Shown here: one piece after another, positions 9,566-18,230 of the stretch
Position numbering within the stretch: the stretch's first letter is position 1
Layout: every line of letters begins with the position of its first letter
NCBI GenBank assembly: GCA_017744935.1
Contig: JAGIAI010000033.1
Coordinates: 21,790 to 85,789, forward strand
Origin: Variovorax sp.
Lineage (GTDB): Bacteria > Pseudomonadota > Gammaproteobacteria > Burkholderiales > Burkholderiaceae_C
Reading direction: 5' to 3'
Length of the DNA: 64,000 nt
Position numbers and translations under genes: made by a program
The notes under the pieces: model-generated
Database searches by the model: none
Told to the model about the DNA's origin: nothing
What the model saw: only the letters and a program-made list of their open reading frames with translations

Positions 9566-10942
9566 ATGAGTCTTCGCATCTACAACACGCTGTCGCGTGA
9601 ACTGGAGGATTTTTCTCCGCTGCAACCCGGCCGGGTTCGCATGTACGTGTGCGGAATGACTGTGTATGACTACTGCCACCTGGGCCATGCGCGTTCGATG
9701 ATCGCGTTCGACGTCGTGCAGCGATGGCTCAAGGCCTCGGGCCTTGTGGTCGACTATGTGCGCAACATCACCGACATCGACGACAAGATCATCCGCCGTG
9801 CCGTTGAAAACGGCGAAAGCATCCGCACGCTGACCGATCGGATGATCGTTGCGCTGCACGAAGATGCGGACGCGCTCGGCATCGAAAGGCCCACGCACGA
9901 GCCACGCGCTACCGAATACGTGCCGCAGATGCTCTCGATGATCGGCACGCTCGAGCAGAAGGGCCTGGCCTACCGCGCTCCCAATGGCGATGTGAACTAC
10001 GCCGTGCGCAAGTTCCCTGGCTACGGCAAGCTCAGTGGCAAGTCGCTCGACGAACTGCATGCCGGCGAGCGTGTCGCAGTGCTCGACGGCAAGGACGATC
10101 CGCTGGATCCGGTGCTCTGGAAGAGCGCCAAGCCAACCGAACCCGAAGAGGTCAAGTGGGCCAGTCCGTTCGGCGCAGGGCGGCCCGGCTGGCACATCGA
10201 GTGCTCGGCCATGGCCTGCGAGCTGCTGGGCGAAACGCTCGACATCCATGGCGGTGGTGCGGACCTGCAGTTCCCTCATCACGAGAACGAGATTGCCCAG
10301 AGCGAAGGCGCCAATGGCAAGCCGCTCGCGCGCTTCTGGATGCACAACGGCTTCATCAACATCGACGACGAGAAGATGTCCAAGAGCCTGGGCAACTTTT
10401 TCCTCATCCGCGATGTGCTGAAGGAATTCGACGCCGAAACGATCCGATTCTTCGTGGTGCGAGCGCACTATCGCAGTCCGCTCAACTACAGCGACGTGCA
10501 TCTCGGCGACGCGCGAGCATCGCTCAAGCGGCTCTACAACGCGCTGCATCTGGTGCCGCCGGCCAAGGTCGACATCGACTGGGGCAACGACTATGCGTCG
10601 CGCTTCAAGTCGGCAATGGACGAGGACTTCGGCACGCCCGAAGCCGTGGCGGTGTTGTTCGACCTGGCCGGTGAAGTCAACCGCATGCAATCGCCGAAAC
10701 TCGCCGGTCTGTTGAAGGCGCTCGCTGCCTGCCTGGGCATCCTGCAGGCCGACCCGCAGGCATTCCTGCAGGCCGGCGCGACGCTTGACGATGCGGCCAT
10801 CCAGGCTCTGATCCAACAACGCGCGGACGCCAAGGCGGCAAAGAACTTTGCCGAAGCGGATCGCATCCGCAGTGAACTGCTCGCGCAAGGCATCGTGCTG
10901 AAGGATTCGCCCACCGGCACCACATGGTCGTCGGCCCAGTGA
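9566..10942 (+). CDS. cysS: Cysteinyl-tRNA synthetase
   Basis: A 458-residue class I aminoacyl-tRNA synthetase charging tRNA-Cys in the cytoplasm. Visible are the zinc-binding Cys29 in V-C-G-M-T-V-Y-D, the HIGH-type motif H-L-G-H at residues 38-41, further zinc ligands in E-C-S-A-M and H-H-E-N-E, and KMSKS at residues 270-274. Length fits the family. The upstream divergent gap to the TPR gene (191 bases) contains a TATACT hexamer at 9441-9446 that could be a -10 element, with no convincing -35. The stop codon overlaps the GTG at which the next gene may begin (GTGA). Confidence 0.97.
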   Translation: MSLRIYNTLSRELEDFSPLQPGRVRMYVCGMTVYDYCHLGHARSMIAFDVVQRWLKASGLVVDYVRNITDIDDKIIRRAVENGESIRTLTDRMIVALHEDADALGIERPTHEPRATEYVPQMLSMIGTLEQKGLAYRAPNGDVNYAVRKFPGYGKLSGKSLDELHAGERVAVLDGKDDPLDPVLWKSAKPTEPEEVKWASPFGAGRPGWHIECSAMACELLGETLDIHGGGADLQFPHHENEIAQSEGANGKPLARFWMHNGFINIDDEKMSKSLGNFFLIRDVLKEFDAETIRFFVVRAHYRSPLNYSDVHLGDARASLKRLYNALHLVPPAKVDIDWGNDYASRFKSAMDEDFGTPEAVAVLFDLAGEVNRMQSPKLAGLLKALAACLGILQADPQAFLQAGATLDDAAIQALIQQRADAKAAKNFAEADRIRSELLAQGIVLKDSPTGTTWSSAQ

Positions 10943-11607
10943 ACGCGACGAAGACGATGCCCCCTGCAAAGAAGCCGGCGGTCGAGGTGTTCACGCCCGA
11001 CTATTGGGAAGAGGCGTGTAGGCACCTGGCCAAGAAAGACCGCGTCATGAAGCGGCTCATTCCTCGTTTCGGCGATGCCTGCCTCGAATCGCGCGGTGAC
11101 GCGTTCACCACGCTGGCGCGCAGCATCGTGGGCCAGCAGATTTCGGTGAAGGCGGCCCAGTCCGTCTGGGACCGTTTCGCGAAGCTGCCTCGCAAGATGG
11201 CGCCCGCGAGCGTGCTCAAACTCAAGGTCGACGACATGCGCGCGGCGGGGCTTTCAGTCCGCAAGATCGAATATCTCGTCGATCTCGCGCTGCACTTCGA
11301 CTCGGGCGCGGTCCACGTCGACAAGTGGAAAGACATGTCCGACGAGATGATCATCGAGGAGCTCGTGGCAATCCGCGGCATCGGCCGCTGGACGGCCGAG
11401 ATGTTCCTGATCTTCCATCTGATGCGCCCCAACGTGCTGCCGCTGGATGATCTCGGTCTCATCAATGGCATCAGCCAGAACTATTTTTCGGGTGACCCCG
11501 TCAGCCGCAGCGATGCGCGCGAGGTAGCTGTCGCCTGGGCCCCATACTGCAGTGTGGCGACTTGGTATATTTGGCGGTCGCTCGACCCGCTACCGGTCGC
11601 ATACTGA
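10939..11607 (+). CDS. DNA-3-methyladenine glycosylase, AlkA/HhH-GPD type
   Basis: A product of about 222 residues with a helix-hairpin-helix GPD fold: L-V-A-I-R-G-I-G-R-W-T-A-E-M is the hairpin, followed by L-P-L-D-D-L-G-L, which holds the catalytic Asp. It also shows A-R-S-I-V-G-Q-Q-I-S, a conserved feature of AlkA-like enzymes. It should excise alkylated purines in base-excision repair. The start is uncertain: GTG at 10939 overlaps the cysS stop, an in-frame ATG lies at 10957, and another possible ATG at 10924 lies inside cysS. No Fe-S cysteine cluster is seen, which argues against the Nth/MutY branch. Confidence 0.88.
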   Translation: MNATKTMPPAKKPAVEVFTPDYWEEACRHLAKKDRVMKRLIPRFGDACLESRGDAFTTLARSIVGQQISVKAAQSVWDRFAKLPRKMAPASVLKLKVDDMRAAGLSVRKIEYLVDLALHFDSGAVHVDKWKDMSDEMIIEELVAIRGIGRWTAEMFLIFHLMRPNVLPLDDLGLINGISQNYFSGDPVSRSDAREVAVAWAPYCSVATWYIWRSLDPLPVAY

Positions 11608-11623
11608 ATAACAGGAGAAGACG

Positions 11624-12604
11624 TTGGCGAAACGAACCTTTCTCGACTTCGAGCAGCCGGTTGCTGAGCTCGAAAGCAAGATCGAAGAGCTGCGCTATGT
11701 GCAGACGGAGTCGGCAGTCGATATCTCGGAAGAAATCGACCAGCTCGGCAAGAAGAGCCTTCAGCTCACCAAGGAAATCTACAGCGACCTGACGCCCTGG
11801 CAGATCACCAAGATCGCGCGGCACCCGGAGCGGCCGTACACCCTCGACTACATCAACGAGATCTTCACGGATTTCGTCGAGTTGCACGGCGACCGCCACT
11901 TTTCGGATGACCTGTCGATCGTCGGCGGCCTCGCGCGATTCAACGGCACACCCTGCATGGTGCTGGGTCACCAGAAGGGTCGCGACACCAAGGAACGCAC
12001 CGCGCGCAACTTCGGCATGAGCAAGCCCGAGGGCTACCGAAAGGCGCTGCGTCTGATGAAGACGGCCGAGAAGTTCAAGCTCCCGGTGTTCACCTTCGTC
12101 GACACGCCGGGTGCGTACCCTGGCATCGACGCCGAAGAACGCGGCCAGTCCGAAGCCATCGGCCGCAACATCTTCGAGATGGCGCAGCTCGAAGTGCCGA
12201 TCATCGTTACCATCATTGGCGAGGGTGGTTCCGGCGGCGCGCTGGCGATCTCGGTGGGCGATCAGGTGCTGATGCTTCAGTACTCGGTGTATTCAGTGAT
12301 CAGCCCGGAAGGCTGCGCCTCCATCCTCTGGAAGACCAGCGACAAGGCGCAGGAAGCTGCCGATGCGCTGGGCATCACCGCACACCGGCTGAAGGCGCTT
12401 GGGCTGGTGGATAAGATTGTCAACGAGCCCGTCGGTGGTTCGCACCGCGATCACCGGCAGATGGCCGCATTCCTGAAGCGCGCGTTGAACGATGCTTTCC
12501 GTCAGGTCGGTGATCTGTCGGTCAAGGAATTGCTCGCGCGTCGCTACGACCGGCTCCAGAGCTACGGTCGCTTCGCCGATACCAAGGCCGACAGCGGCAA
12601 GTAA
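11624..12604 (+). CDS. accA: Acetyl-CoA carboxylase carboxyltransferase subunit alpha
   Basis: A 326-residue AccA, the alpha half of the carboxyltransferase that makes malonyl-CoA for fatty acid synthesis. Typical segments are F-L-D-F-E-Q-P at the N-terminus, H-P-x-R-P-Y-T-L-D-Y-I, H-G-D-R, F-V-D-T-P-G-A-Y-P-G, G-E-G-G-S-G-G-A-L-A and S-P-E-G-C-A-S-I-L-W. It starts with TTG at 11624, supported by the AGGAGAAG ribosome-binding site just upstream. The Zn-finger beta subunit AccD is not in the window. The gene is followed 39 bases later by tilS. Confidence 0.97.
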   Translation: MAKRTFLDFEQPVAELESKIEELRYVQTESAVDISEEIDQLGKKSLQLTKEIYSDLTPWQITKIARHPERPYTLDYINEIFTDFVELHGDRHFSDDLSIVGGLARFNGTPCMVLGHQKGRDTKERTARNFGMSKPEGYRKALRLMKTAEKFKLPVFTFVDTPGAYPGIDAEERGQSEAIGRNIFEMAQLEVPIIVTIIGEGGSGGALAISVGDQVLMLQYSVYSVISPEGCASILWKTSDKAQEAADALGITAHRLKALGLVDKIVNEPVGGSHRDHRQMAAFLKRALNDAFRQVGDLSVKELLARRYDRLQSYGRFADTKADSGK

Positions 12605-12643
12605 CGCGCGGCGCGGGCATCGGCCTGCGTCGTGATCTCTCAT

Positions 12644-13594
12644 ATGAAAAATCCCGCCGACCATGCACTGGCTTCATGGTCGGCGGTTTTGCCATTGGGC
12701 ATCGCCTTCAGCGGTGGAGCCGATTCGACTGCACTTCTGCACGCGGCGGCAATGCGATGGCCGGGAAAGGTTCATGCGCTCCATGTTCACCACGGCCTGC
12801 AGCGGGCCGCGGATGATTTCGAGGCGCATTGCGTCGCGATGTGCGCAAAGCTGGACGTGCCGCTGCACGTGGGGCGAGTGGACGCGCGCCACGCGCCCGG
12901 CGAAAGCCCTGAGAATGCGGCGCGGCGCGCACGCTACGCGACCCTGGCGGCACTGGCACAAGCGCACGGATTGCAGCACGTGGTCCTTGCACAGCATGCC
13001 GACGACCAGGTCGAAACGCTGCTCATCGCCCTGAGCCGCGGTGCCGGTGTGGATGGGCTGGCTGGCATGCCAAGCCGCATTGAGCGACACGGCGTGGTGT
13101 TCCACCGCCCGATCCTCGAAGTGCACGCCAGTGCATTGCGCGAGTGGATTGCCGCAGCCGGCGTTCCCCACGTCGACGACCCGACCAATGCGGACCTGCG
13201 CTATACGCGCAACCGCATCCGCCGCCTCGTGCTGCCGGCGCTCGAGGAGGCGCTACCGCAGTTCCGGGAGACCTTTGCTCGTTCGGCGCGCAATGCGGCG
13301 AGGGCGTCGCGGCTGCTTGCTGAATCCGCGGCGAGCGACCTCGCCGAGGCGGGCTCTCCACCAAGGTTGGCCGTGTTGCGGGCGCTGCCGCGCGAGCGAC
13401 TGGCAAATGTTCTTCGTCACTGGCTCAAGAGCGAACACGGCGCGGTGCCAAGCGAGGCGCAACTCGAACAACTCCTGGTCCAGATCGCCGCCTGCAGTAC
13501 CCATGGTCATCGGATCCGCATCAAAGTGGCTTCTGGGCGGGTCGAACGCGAGGGTGACACGTTGCGTTGGTACAATGCTTCGCCCTTGCCGTAG
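12644..13594 (+). CDS. tilS: tRNA(Ile)-lysidine synthetase
   Basis: A 316-residue N-type ATP pyrophosphatase. The PP-loop S-G-G-A-D-S lies at residues 23-28, followed by H-V-H-H-G-L-Q and H-A-D-D-Q-V-E-T, both typical of TilS, which turns the wobble C of tRNA-Ile(CAU) into lysidine so that it reads AUA. T-R-N-R-I-R is also present. The ATG at 12644 is preferred to a GTG at 12632. The C-terminal substrate-binding part is short compared with the E. coli enzyme, as in many betaproteobacteria. Confidence 0.93.
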   Translation: MKNPADHALASWSAVLPLGIAFSGGADSTALLHAAAMRWPGKVHALHVHHGLQRAADDFEAHCVAMCAKLDVPLHVGRVDARHAPGESPENAARRARYATLAALAQAHGLQHVVLAQHADDQVETLLIALSRGAGVDGLAGMPSRIERHGVVFHRPILEVHASALREWIAAAGVPHVDDPTNADLRYTRNRIRRLVLPALEEALPQFRETFARSARNAARASRLLAESAASDLAEAGSPPRLAVLRALPRERLANVLRHWLKSEHGAVPSEAQLEQLLVQIAACSTHGHRIRIKVASGRVEREGDTLRWYNASPLP

Positions 13595-13661
13595 CTCTCG
13601 GCCTCGCGGCGCACGAATGCCGACATTGCGGCATGCGAACTCTTCTCTCTTGACTTCACCC

Positions 13662-14930
13662 ATGGCATTGATCGTTCACAAATACGGCGGCACGTCGATG
13701 GGCTCGACCGAGCGCATCCGAAATGTCGCCAAGCGGGTCGCCAAATGGGCTCGCGCCGGCCACCAGATGGTCGTGGTCCCGAGTGCCATGAGCGGCGAAA
13801 CCAATCGGCTGCTCGGACTCGCCAAGGAACTCGCCTCTGGCACGCCCGACGACGACCACAACCGCGAGCTCGACATGCTCGCTTCAACTGGCGAGCAGGC
13901 GTCTTCGGCGCTCCTGGCGATCGCTCTGCAGTCCGAAGGCCTTCAGGCCGTCAGCTATGCAGGCTGGCAGGTCCAGGTCAAGACTGACAGCGCCTTCACC
14001 AAGGCACGCATCGAACGCATCGACGACGAGCGCGTGCGCGCTGATCTTGACGCCGGCAAGGTGGTGGTGATCACCGGCTTTCAGGGTGTCGACGATGCCG
14101 GCAACATCACGACGCTCGGCCGTGGCGGCAGCGACACCTCGGCTGTGGCAATCGCCGCGGCGATGAAGGCGAACGAGTGCCTCATCTACACCGATGTCGA
14201 CGGCGTCTACACCACCGACCCGCGCGTGGAACCCGATGCGCGCCGCCTTGCCACCGTGAGCTTCGAGGAAATGCTCGAAATGGCGAGCCTGGGCTCCAAG
14301 GTGCTGCAGATCCGTTCGGTCGAGTTTGCCGGCAAGTACAAGGTGCCCCTGCGCGTGCTTTCGAGCTTCACGCCGTGGGACATCGACATCAACGAAGAAG
14401 CCAAGTCAGGCACGCTGATCACTTTCGAGGAAGACGAAAACATGGAACAAGCCGTTGTATCCGGCATTGCGTTCAACCGCGACGAAGCCAAGATTTCCGT
14501 GCTGGGCGTGCCCGACAAGCCAGGCATCGCGTATCACATCCTCGGCGCTGTCGCCGACGCGAACATCGAGGTCGATGTGATCATCCAGAACTTGAGCAAG
14601 GACGGCCGTACCGACTTCAGCTTCACGGTTCATCGCAACGACTATGCCAAGGCGGTCGATCTGCTCAAGGCTAAGGTGCTCCCTACCTTGGGCGCGGCGG
14701 ACATCGTCGGCGACACCAAGATCTGCAAGGTCAGCATCGTGGGTATCGGCATGCGCAGCCACGTCGGCGTGGCGAGCAAGATGTTCCGCGTTCTGAGCGA
14801 AGAGGGCATCAACATCCAGATGATTTCCACGAGCGAGATCAAGACCTCGGTCGTCATCGACGAGAAATACATGGAGCTTGCCGTCCGCGCATTGCATAAA
14901 GCCTTCGATTTGGATCAATCCGCCTCGTGA
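13662..14930 (+). CDS. lysC: Aspartate kinase
   Basis: A 422-residue monofunctional aspartokinase starting MALIVHKYGGTSMG, the universal N-terminal kinase motif K-Y/F-G-G-T-S (residues 7-12). The amino-acid kinase domain spans about residues 1-250, with G-R-G-G-S-D-T-S-A-V. Two ACT domains follow, beginning near V-S-G-I-A-F-N-R and V-S-I-V-G-I-G-M. It phosphorylates aspartate at the entry to lysine, threonine, methionine and diaminopimelate synthesis and is expected to be feedback-inhibited through the ACT domains. A much longer frame upstream is an overlap with tilS and is rejected. No lysine riboswitch is visible in the 67-base gap. Confidence 0.96.
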   Translation: MALIVHKYGGTSMGSTERIRNVAKRVAKWARAGHQMVVVPSAMSGETNRLLGLAKELASGTPDDDHNRELDMLASTGEQASSALLAIALQSEGLQAVSYAGWQVQVKTDSAFTKARIERIDDERVRADLDAGKVVVITGFQGVDDAGNITTLGRGGSDTSAVAIAAAMKANECLIYTDVDGVYTTDPRVEPDARRLATVSFEEMLEMASLGSKVLQIRSVEFAGKYKVPLRVLSSFTPWDIDINEEAKSGTLITFEEDENMEQAVVSGIAFNRDEAKISVLGVPDKPGIAYHILGAVADANIEVDVIIQNLSKDGRTDFSFTVHRNDYAKAVDLLKAKVLPTLGAADIVGDTKICKVSIVGIGMRSHVGVASKMFRVLSEEGINIQMISTSEIKTSVVIDEKYMELAVRALHKAFDLDQSAS

Positions 14931-14953
14931 AGCTGGCATAATGGCGGGCTTAA

Positions 14954-15046
14954 GGAACTGTGACCGAGTGGCCGAAGGTGCTCCCCTGCTAAGGGAGTAT
15001 GGGGTGTAGAGCCTCATCGAGGGTTCGAATCCCTCCGGTTCCGCCA
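14954..15046 (+). tRNA. tRNA-Ser (anticodon GCT)
   Basis: A class II tRNA with a complete cloverleaf. The acceptor strands GGAACTG and CGGTTCC pair (one G-U), the discriminator is G and CCA is encoded. The anticodon stem CTCCC/GGGAG encloses the loop CTGCTAA with anticodon GCT, reading AGC/AGU. A long variable arm and the T-loop GTTCGAATC are present. It lies 23 bases after lysC. A CATAAT hexamer at 14937-14942 may be its -10 element; no good -35 is seen. Confidence 0.97.
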
Positions 15047-15052
15047 AGAACG

Positions 15053-15094
15053 AAAAGCCCCGCTGATCTTCGGATCAGCGGGGCTTTTTCTTTT
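15053..15094 (+). terminator. Intrinsic terminator after tRNA-Ser
   Basis: A perfect hairpin: the arm ending GCCCCGCTGATC, the tetraloop TTCG, the complementary arm GATCAGCGGGGC, then TTTTTCTTTT. The A-rich 5' flank also pairs with the T tract, so it may act in both directions. It closes the lysC/tRNA-Ser transcript. Confidence 0.93.
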
Positions 15095-15618
15095 GGCCTG
15101 TTTACTTCCGTCGCACGAACGCGGCGTCGTTGACCTGGCTTTCTTCCCGGCATCATCCTGAGAGACTCGACGTTGCGTGCGGTTGCCATCAGTTCGCGCT
15201 TGGTGTCCATGATGTGCTCCTCGAGCGCGCGACGACCGTGGTGACATCGCGCTGCCGTCAGGCTTCCACGGGTCTTCGGTGGTCGCTCTGGGGGCCTCTC
15301 CGTCGGTCGTATTTCGCCGACTCCGAAACTCGTTTCGATTCCTGATAGGCAAACCGCTAAAGCGGTCCACCAGCAGACACGACGTGCGAACCGAGGGTAA
15401 TCCCGAAGCATCTCGCGCGGCTCGTTCAGTACACTTATTGAAGAGATTCAGTGTACTGAAGCGAGGCAAGACTCCACCCCTCGAACCCGTGGTCATCGCG
15501 CTGGGAATGGGGTTGTTGGCTCTCACGCAAGATGACTAACGACGCAGTTGCCGGGATCGCCTCCGCTCACTGAATTTCACCCCGATACCCACTGAGCACC
15601 CACCCACGAGGAGTCACC
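15095..15618. other. About 520 bases without a convincing gene, upstream of vanA
   Basis: No frame here shows a recognisable protein. The base composition is less GC-biased than the neighbours. A minus-strand frame starting ATG near 15210, behind a GGAGCACATC ribosome-site-like stretch, gives a basic peptide (MDTKRELMATARNVESLRMM...) that runs on through the terminator and the tRNA antisense, so it is probably a remnant or chance frame. A short dyad ACCGCT-AA-AGCGGT lies at 15353-15366, and a stronger inverted repeat at 15425-15460 is listed separately. Lying directly 3' of a tRNA gene, the stretch could be a decayed integration scar, but no integrase or attachment repeat is visible. Confidence 0.5.
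15425..15460. promoter_or_regulatory. Inverted repeat, candidate operator upstream of vanAB
   Basis: Perfect 11-base arms TTCAGTACACT (15425-15435) and AGTGTACTGAA (15450-15460) are separated by 14 bases. The right half is by itself a dyad, TTCAGT-GT-ACTGAA. It lies about 160 bases before vanA. Such a symmetric site suits a dimeric repressor, for example the MarR-family protein encoded downstream of vanB. The link is inferred. Confidence 0.5.
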
Positions 15619-16674
15619 ATGTTCCCGAAGAACGCCTGGTACGTTGCCTGTTCGGCCAACGAGATCGACGACAAGCCGCTGGGCCGCAAGATCTGCGGCG
15701 AAAGCCTGGTTCTCTACCGTGCACTCGGCGGCAAGGCCACTGCACTGGAGGATTTCTGCCCGCACCGCGGCGCGCCGCTTTCGTTGGGTCGTGTGGTCGA
15801 AGGGAAGCTGGTCTGCGGCTACCACGGCCTGGAAATGGGCTGCGACGGCAAGACGATCGCCATGCCTGGCCAACGCGTGCGCGGATTTCCTGCGATTCGC
15901 AACTTCCCCGTGATCGAGCGCTACGGCTTCGTGTGGGTCTGGCCCGGCGATCCGGCCCTTGCCGACGCGTCCAAGCTGCATCACCTCGAATGGGCCGAGA
16001 GCCCCGAATGGGCCTACGGCGGCGGTCTGTTCCACATCAACTGCGACTACCGCCTGATGGTCGACAACCTGATGGACCTGACGCACGAAACCTACGTGCA
16101 CTCCACGAGCATCGGCCAGAAGGAGATCGACGAGACGCCGACCACCACCAAGGTCGAGGGAGACATGGTCGTCACCAGCCGCTTCATGGAGAACATCTCG
16201 GCCCCGCCGTTCTGGCGTATGGCGCTGCGTGGCAACCATCTCGCCGACGATGTGCCGGTGGACCGCTGGCAGATCTGCCGTTTCACGCCGCCGAGTCACG
16301 TGATGATCGAAGTCGGCGTCGCACACGCCGGCAAGGGTGGCTACAACGCCGACCCTGCGCACAAGGTGTCGAGCATCGTGGTCGACTTCATCACGCCGGA
16401 AACCGAGACCTCGCACTGGTACTTCTGGGGCATGGCGCGCAACTTCCAGCCGCAGGACAAGGCCCTGACTGCGACCATCCGCGAAGGCCAGCACAAGATC
16501 TTCAGCGAGGACCTGGAGATGCTCGAGTCGCAGCAGCGCAACCTGCTCGCGCACCCGACGCGAAACCTGCTCAAGCTCAACATCGATTCGGGTGGCGTGC
16601 AATCGCGGCGCGTGCTCGATCGGTTGATGGGGCAGGAAGGCACTGGAACCGGCACCGAAGCGGCGGTCGCATGA
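15619..16674 (+). CDS. vanA: Vanillate O-demethylase oxygenase subunit
   Basis: A 351-residue Rieske non-haem iron oxygenase. The Rieske cluster ligands are Cys47-x-His49 (C-P-H-R-G-A-P-L) and Cys66-x2-His69 (C-G-Y-H-G). The mononuclear iron site is in D-N-L-M-D-L-T-H-E-T-Y-V-H. Length and sequence fit the VanA type, which demethylates vanillate to protocatechuate with electrons from VanB. A clear ribosome site (CGAGGAG) precedes the ATG. The stop overlaps the vanB start (ATGA). Related demethylases acting on other methoxyaromatics (for example syringate or dicamba) cannot be excluded from sequence alone. Confidence 0.88.
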   Translation: MFPKNAWYVACSANEIDDKPLGRKICGESLVLYRALGGKATALEDFCPHRGAPLSLGRVVEGKLVCGYHGLEMGCDGKTIAMPGQRVRGFPAIRNFPVIERYGFVWVWPGDPALADASKLHHLEWAESPEWAYGGGLFHINCDYRLMVDNLMDLTHETYVHSTSIGQKEIDETPTTTKVEGDMVVTSRFMENISAPPFWRMALRGNHLADDVPVDRWQICRFTPPSHVMIEVGVAHAGKGGYNADPAHKVSSIVVDFITPETETSHWYFWGMARNFQPQDKALTATIREGQHKIFSEDLEMLESQQRNLLAHPTRNLLKLNIDSGGVQSRRVLDRLMGQEGTGTGTEAAVA

Positions 16675-17636
16675 GTTCCGCAGAACTCGAAGTGCGCATC
16701 TCGCGCAAGCACACCGAAGCCACCGACATCTGCACCTTCGAACTGGTGCAAGCGGAGGGCCATCCGCTCCCGGCGTTCTCCGCCGGCTCGCACGTCGATG
16801 TGCACATGCCCGGTGGTGTGACGCGCCAATACTCGCTGTGCAACGACCCGCGCGAAAGCCACCGCTACCTGATCGGCGTGCTGCGAGACCCTGCCTCGCG
16901 CGGCGGCTCGAAGACCATGCACGACGCGATGGAAGAGGGCGCCTTGTTGCGCATCGGCGCACCGAAGAACCACTTTCAGCTCGCACACGGCGCCACCCGC
17001 AGCCTGCTGATTGCCGGCGGCATTGGCGTGACGCCGATCCTCTGCATGGCCGAGCGCCTCGCGATGACCGGCGGAGCGTTCGAGATGCACTACTGCACGC
17101 GATCGCGTGACCGGACTGCCTTCGTCGATCGCATCGCGCAGTCGGCCTTTGCAGCGCAGGTGCACTTCCATTTCGACGACGGCGACGCGTCGCAAAAGTT
17201 CGTGCTCGATCCGTTGCTGGCCAAACCGCAGCCGGGCGTGCACCTGTACGTTTGTGGACCGAAGGGCTTCATGGACTGGGTGCTCGAGGCCGCGCGCGCC
17301 GCGGGCTGGCCAGCCGGGCAACTTCACTACGAGTTCTTCTCCGCGGAAGTGGCCAAGTCCGACGACGATGCGGCCTTCGAGGTCAAGCTCGCGAGTTCCG
17401 GCCGCGTGGTCAAGGTCGAGACGGACCAGACGGTGGTGCAGGCCCTCGCAGCCATCGGGGTGGAAGTGCAGACTTCCTGTGAGCAGGGCGTCTGCGGCAC
17501 CTGTCTCACGCGCGTGCTCGAAGGCGAGCCCGACCACAAGGACATGTACCTCACGCCGGAAGAGCAGGCCGCCAACGACCAGTTCACCCCGTGCTGTTCG
17601 CGGTCGCGTTCGCCATTGCTGGTGCTTGATCTGTAG
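16671..17636 (+). CDS. vanB: Vanillate O-demethylase reductase subunit
   Basis: A 321-residue phthalate-dioxygenase-reductase type protein: an FMN-binding domain with R-Q-Y-S-L-C-N (about residues 50-56), an NAD-binding domain with I-A-G-G-I-G-V-T-P-I and Y-V-C-G-P-K-G-F-M, and a C-terminal plant-type [2Fe-2S] ferredoxin domain with C-x4-C-x2-C (CEQGVCGTC) and a later Cys in T-P-C-C-S-R-S. It passes electrons from NADH to VanA. The ATG overlaps the vanA stop by four bases, so the subunits are translationally coupled. Confidence 0.92.
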   Translation: MSSAELEVRISRKHTEATDICTFELVQAEGHPLPAFSAGSHVDVHMPGGVTRQYSLCNDPRESHRYLIGVLRDPASRGGSKTMHDAMEEGALLRIGAPKNHFQLAHGATRSLLIAGGIGVTPILCMAERLAMTGGAFEMHYCTRSRDRTAFVDRIAQSAFAAQVHFHFDDGDASQKFVLDPLLAKPQPGVHLYVCGPKGFMDWVLEAARAAGWPAGQLHYEFFSAEVAKSDDDAAFEVKLASSGRVVKVETDQTVVQALAAIGVEVQTSCEQGVCGTCLTRVLEGEPDHKDMYLTPEEQAANDQFTPCCSRSRSPLLVLDL

Positions 17637-17679
17637 CTGCATGCGGGGCTGCCCCCGCCATCGATAATCGCGGGCTGAA

Positions 17680-18165
17680 ATGCCAATCGAATCCGCCATG
17701 CAGAGCCAGGAAACCAGCACCGCCGAGATCAGCCTGAACGACCAGCCCGGACACCTCATCCGCCGGGCGCATCAGATCTCGGTGTCGGTCTTCTATGAAA
17801 CGCTGGGCCGCGAGGTCACGCCGGTGCAGTACGCCGTGATGCGTACCCTGCAGGACAACCCCGGCATCGACCAGGTCACTCTCGCGCAGCAGGTGGCGCT
17901 CGACACGTCGAGCACGGCCGACATCGCCGTGCGACTCGAAGGCAAAGGTTGGATCACCCGCAAACTTCTCGCGCGCGGCCAACGCGAGTTGCGCCTGACT
18001 GCCGATGGAGAAGCTCTTCTCGAGCGCATGGTCCCGGGCATGCAGCAGATGCAGAACGCACTACTCGGCATGCTCTCCGACAGCGAGCGCGAAGCGTTCC
18101 TGCAACTCCTCAGCAAGTTCGTGACCGTCAACAACGAGCGCAGCCGCGCACCAATGCGCACCTGA
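17680..18165 (+). CDS. MarR-family transcriptional regulator
   Basis: A 161-residue winged-helix protein. The MarR pattern is seen in L-I-R-R-A-H-Q-I, L-T/V-P-V-Q-Y-A-V-M-R-T-L, V-T-L-A-Q-Q-V-A-L-D-T-S-S-T-A-D-I (recognition helix), L-E-x-K-G-W-I-T-R and R-Q-R-E-L-R-L-T-A-D-G. It lies 43 bases after vanB on the same strand and 65 bases before an acyl-CoA synthetase. Its position suggests control of aromatic-acid genes, with an aromatic acid or CoA thioester as ligand, possibly at the palindrome at 15425-15460. MPIESAM is the annotated N-terminus; an internal Met (MQSQETS) is an alternative. Confidence 0.85.
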   Translation: MPIESAMQSQETSTAEISLNDQPGHLIRRAHQISVSVFYETLGREVTPVQYAVMRTLQDNPGIDQVTLAQQVALDTSSTADIAVRLEGKGWITRKLLARGQRELRLTADGEALLERMVPGMQQMQNALLGMLSDSEREAFLQLLSKFVTVNNERSRAPMRT

Positions 18166-18230
18166 GACCGGCCCTCTGGCGGCGGCGCGGGCTGGGCACT
18201 ATGCTCCGTGCGCCATCAAAGGAGACACCG

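Noticed and set aside
13595..13661. Lysine riboswitch before lysC
   Set aside because: The gap is only 67 bases and shows no long helices of the L-box.
14989..15526. Minus-strand frames giving G-G-I-R-T-L-D-E and R-R-D-S-N-P-R-type peptides
   Set aside because: These phrases come from translating tRNA-Ser antisense and are a frequent annotation artefact.
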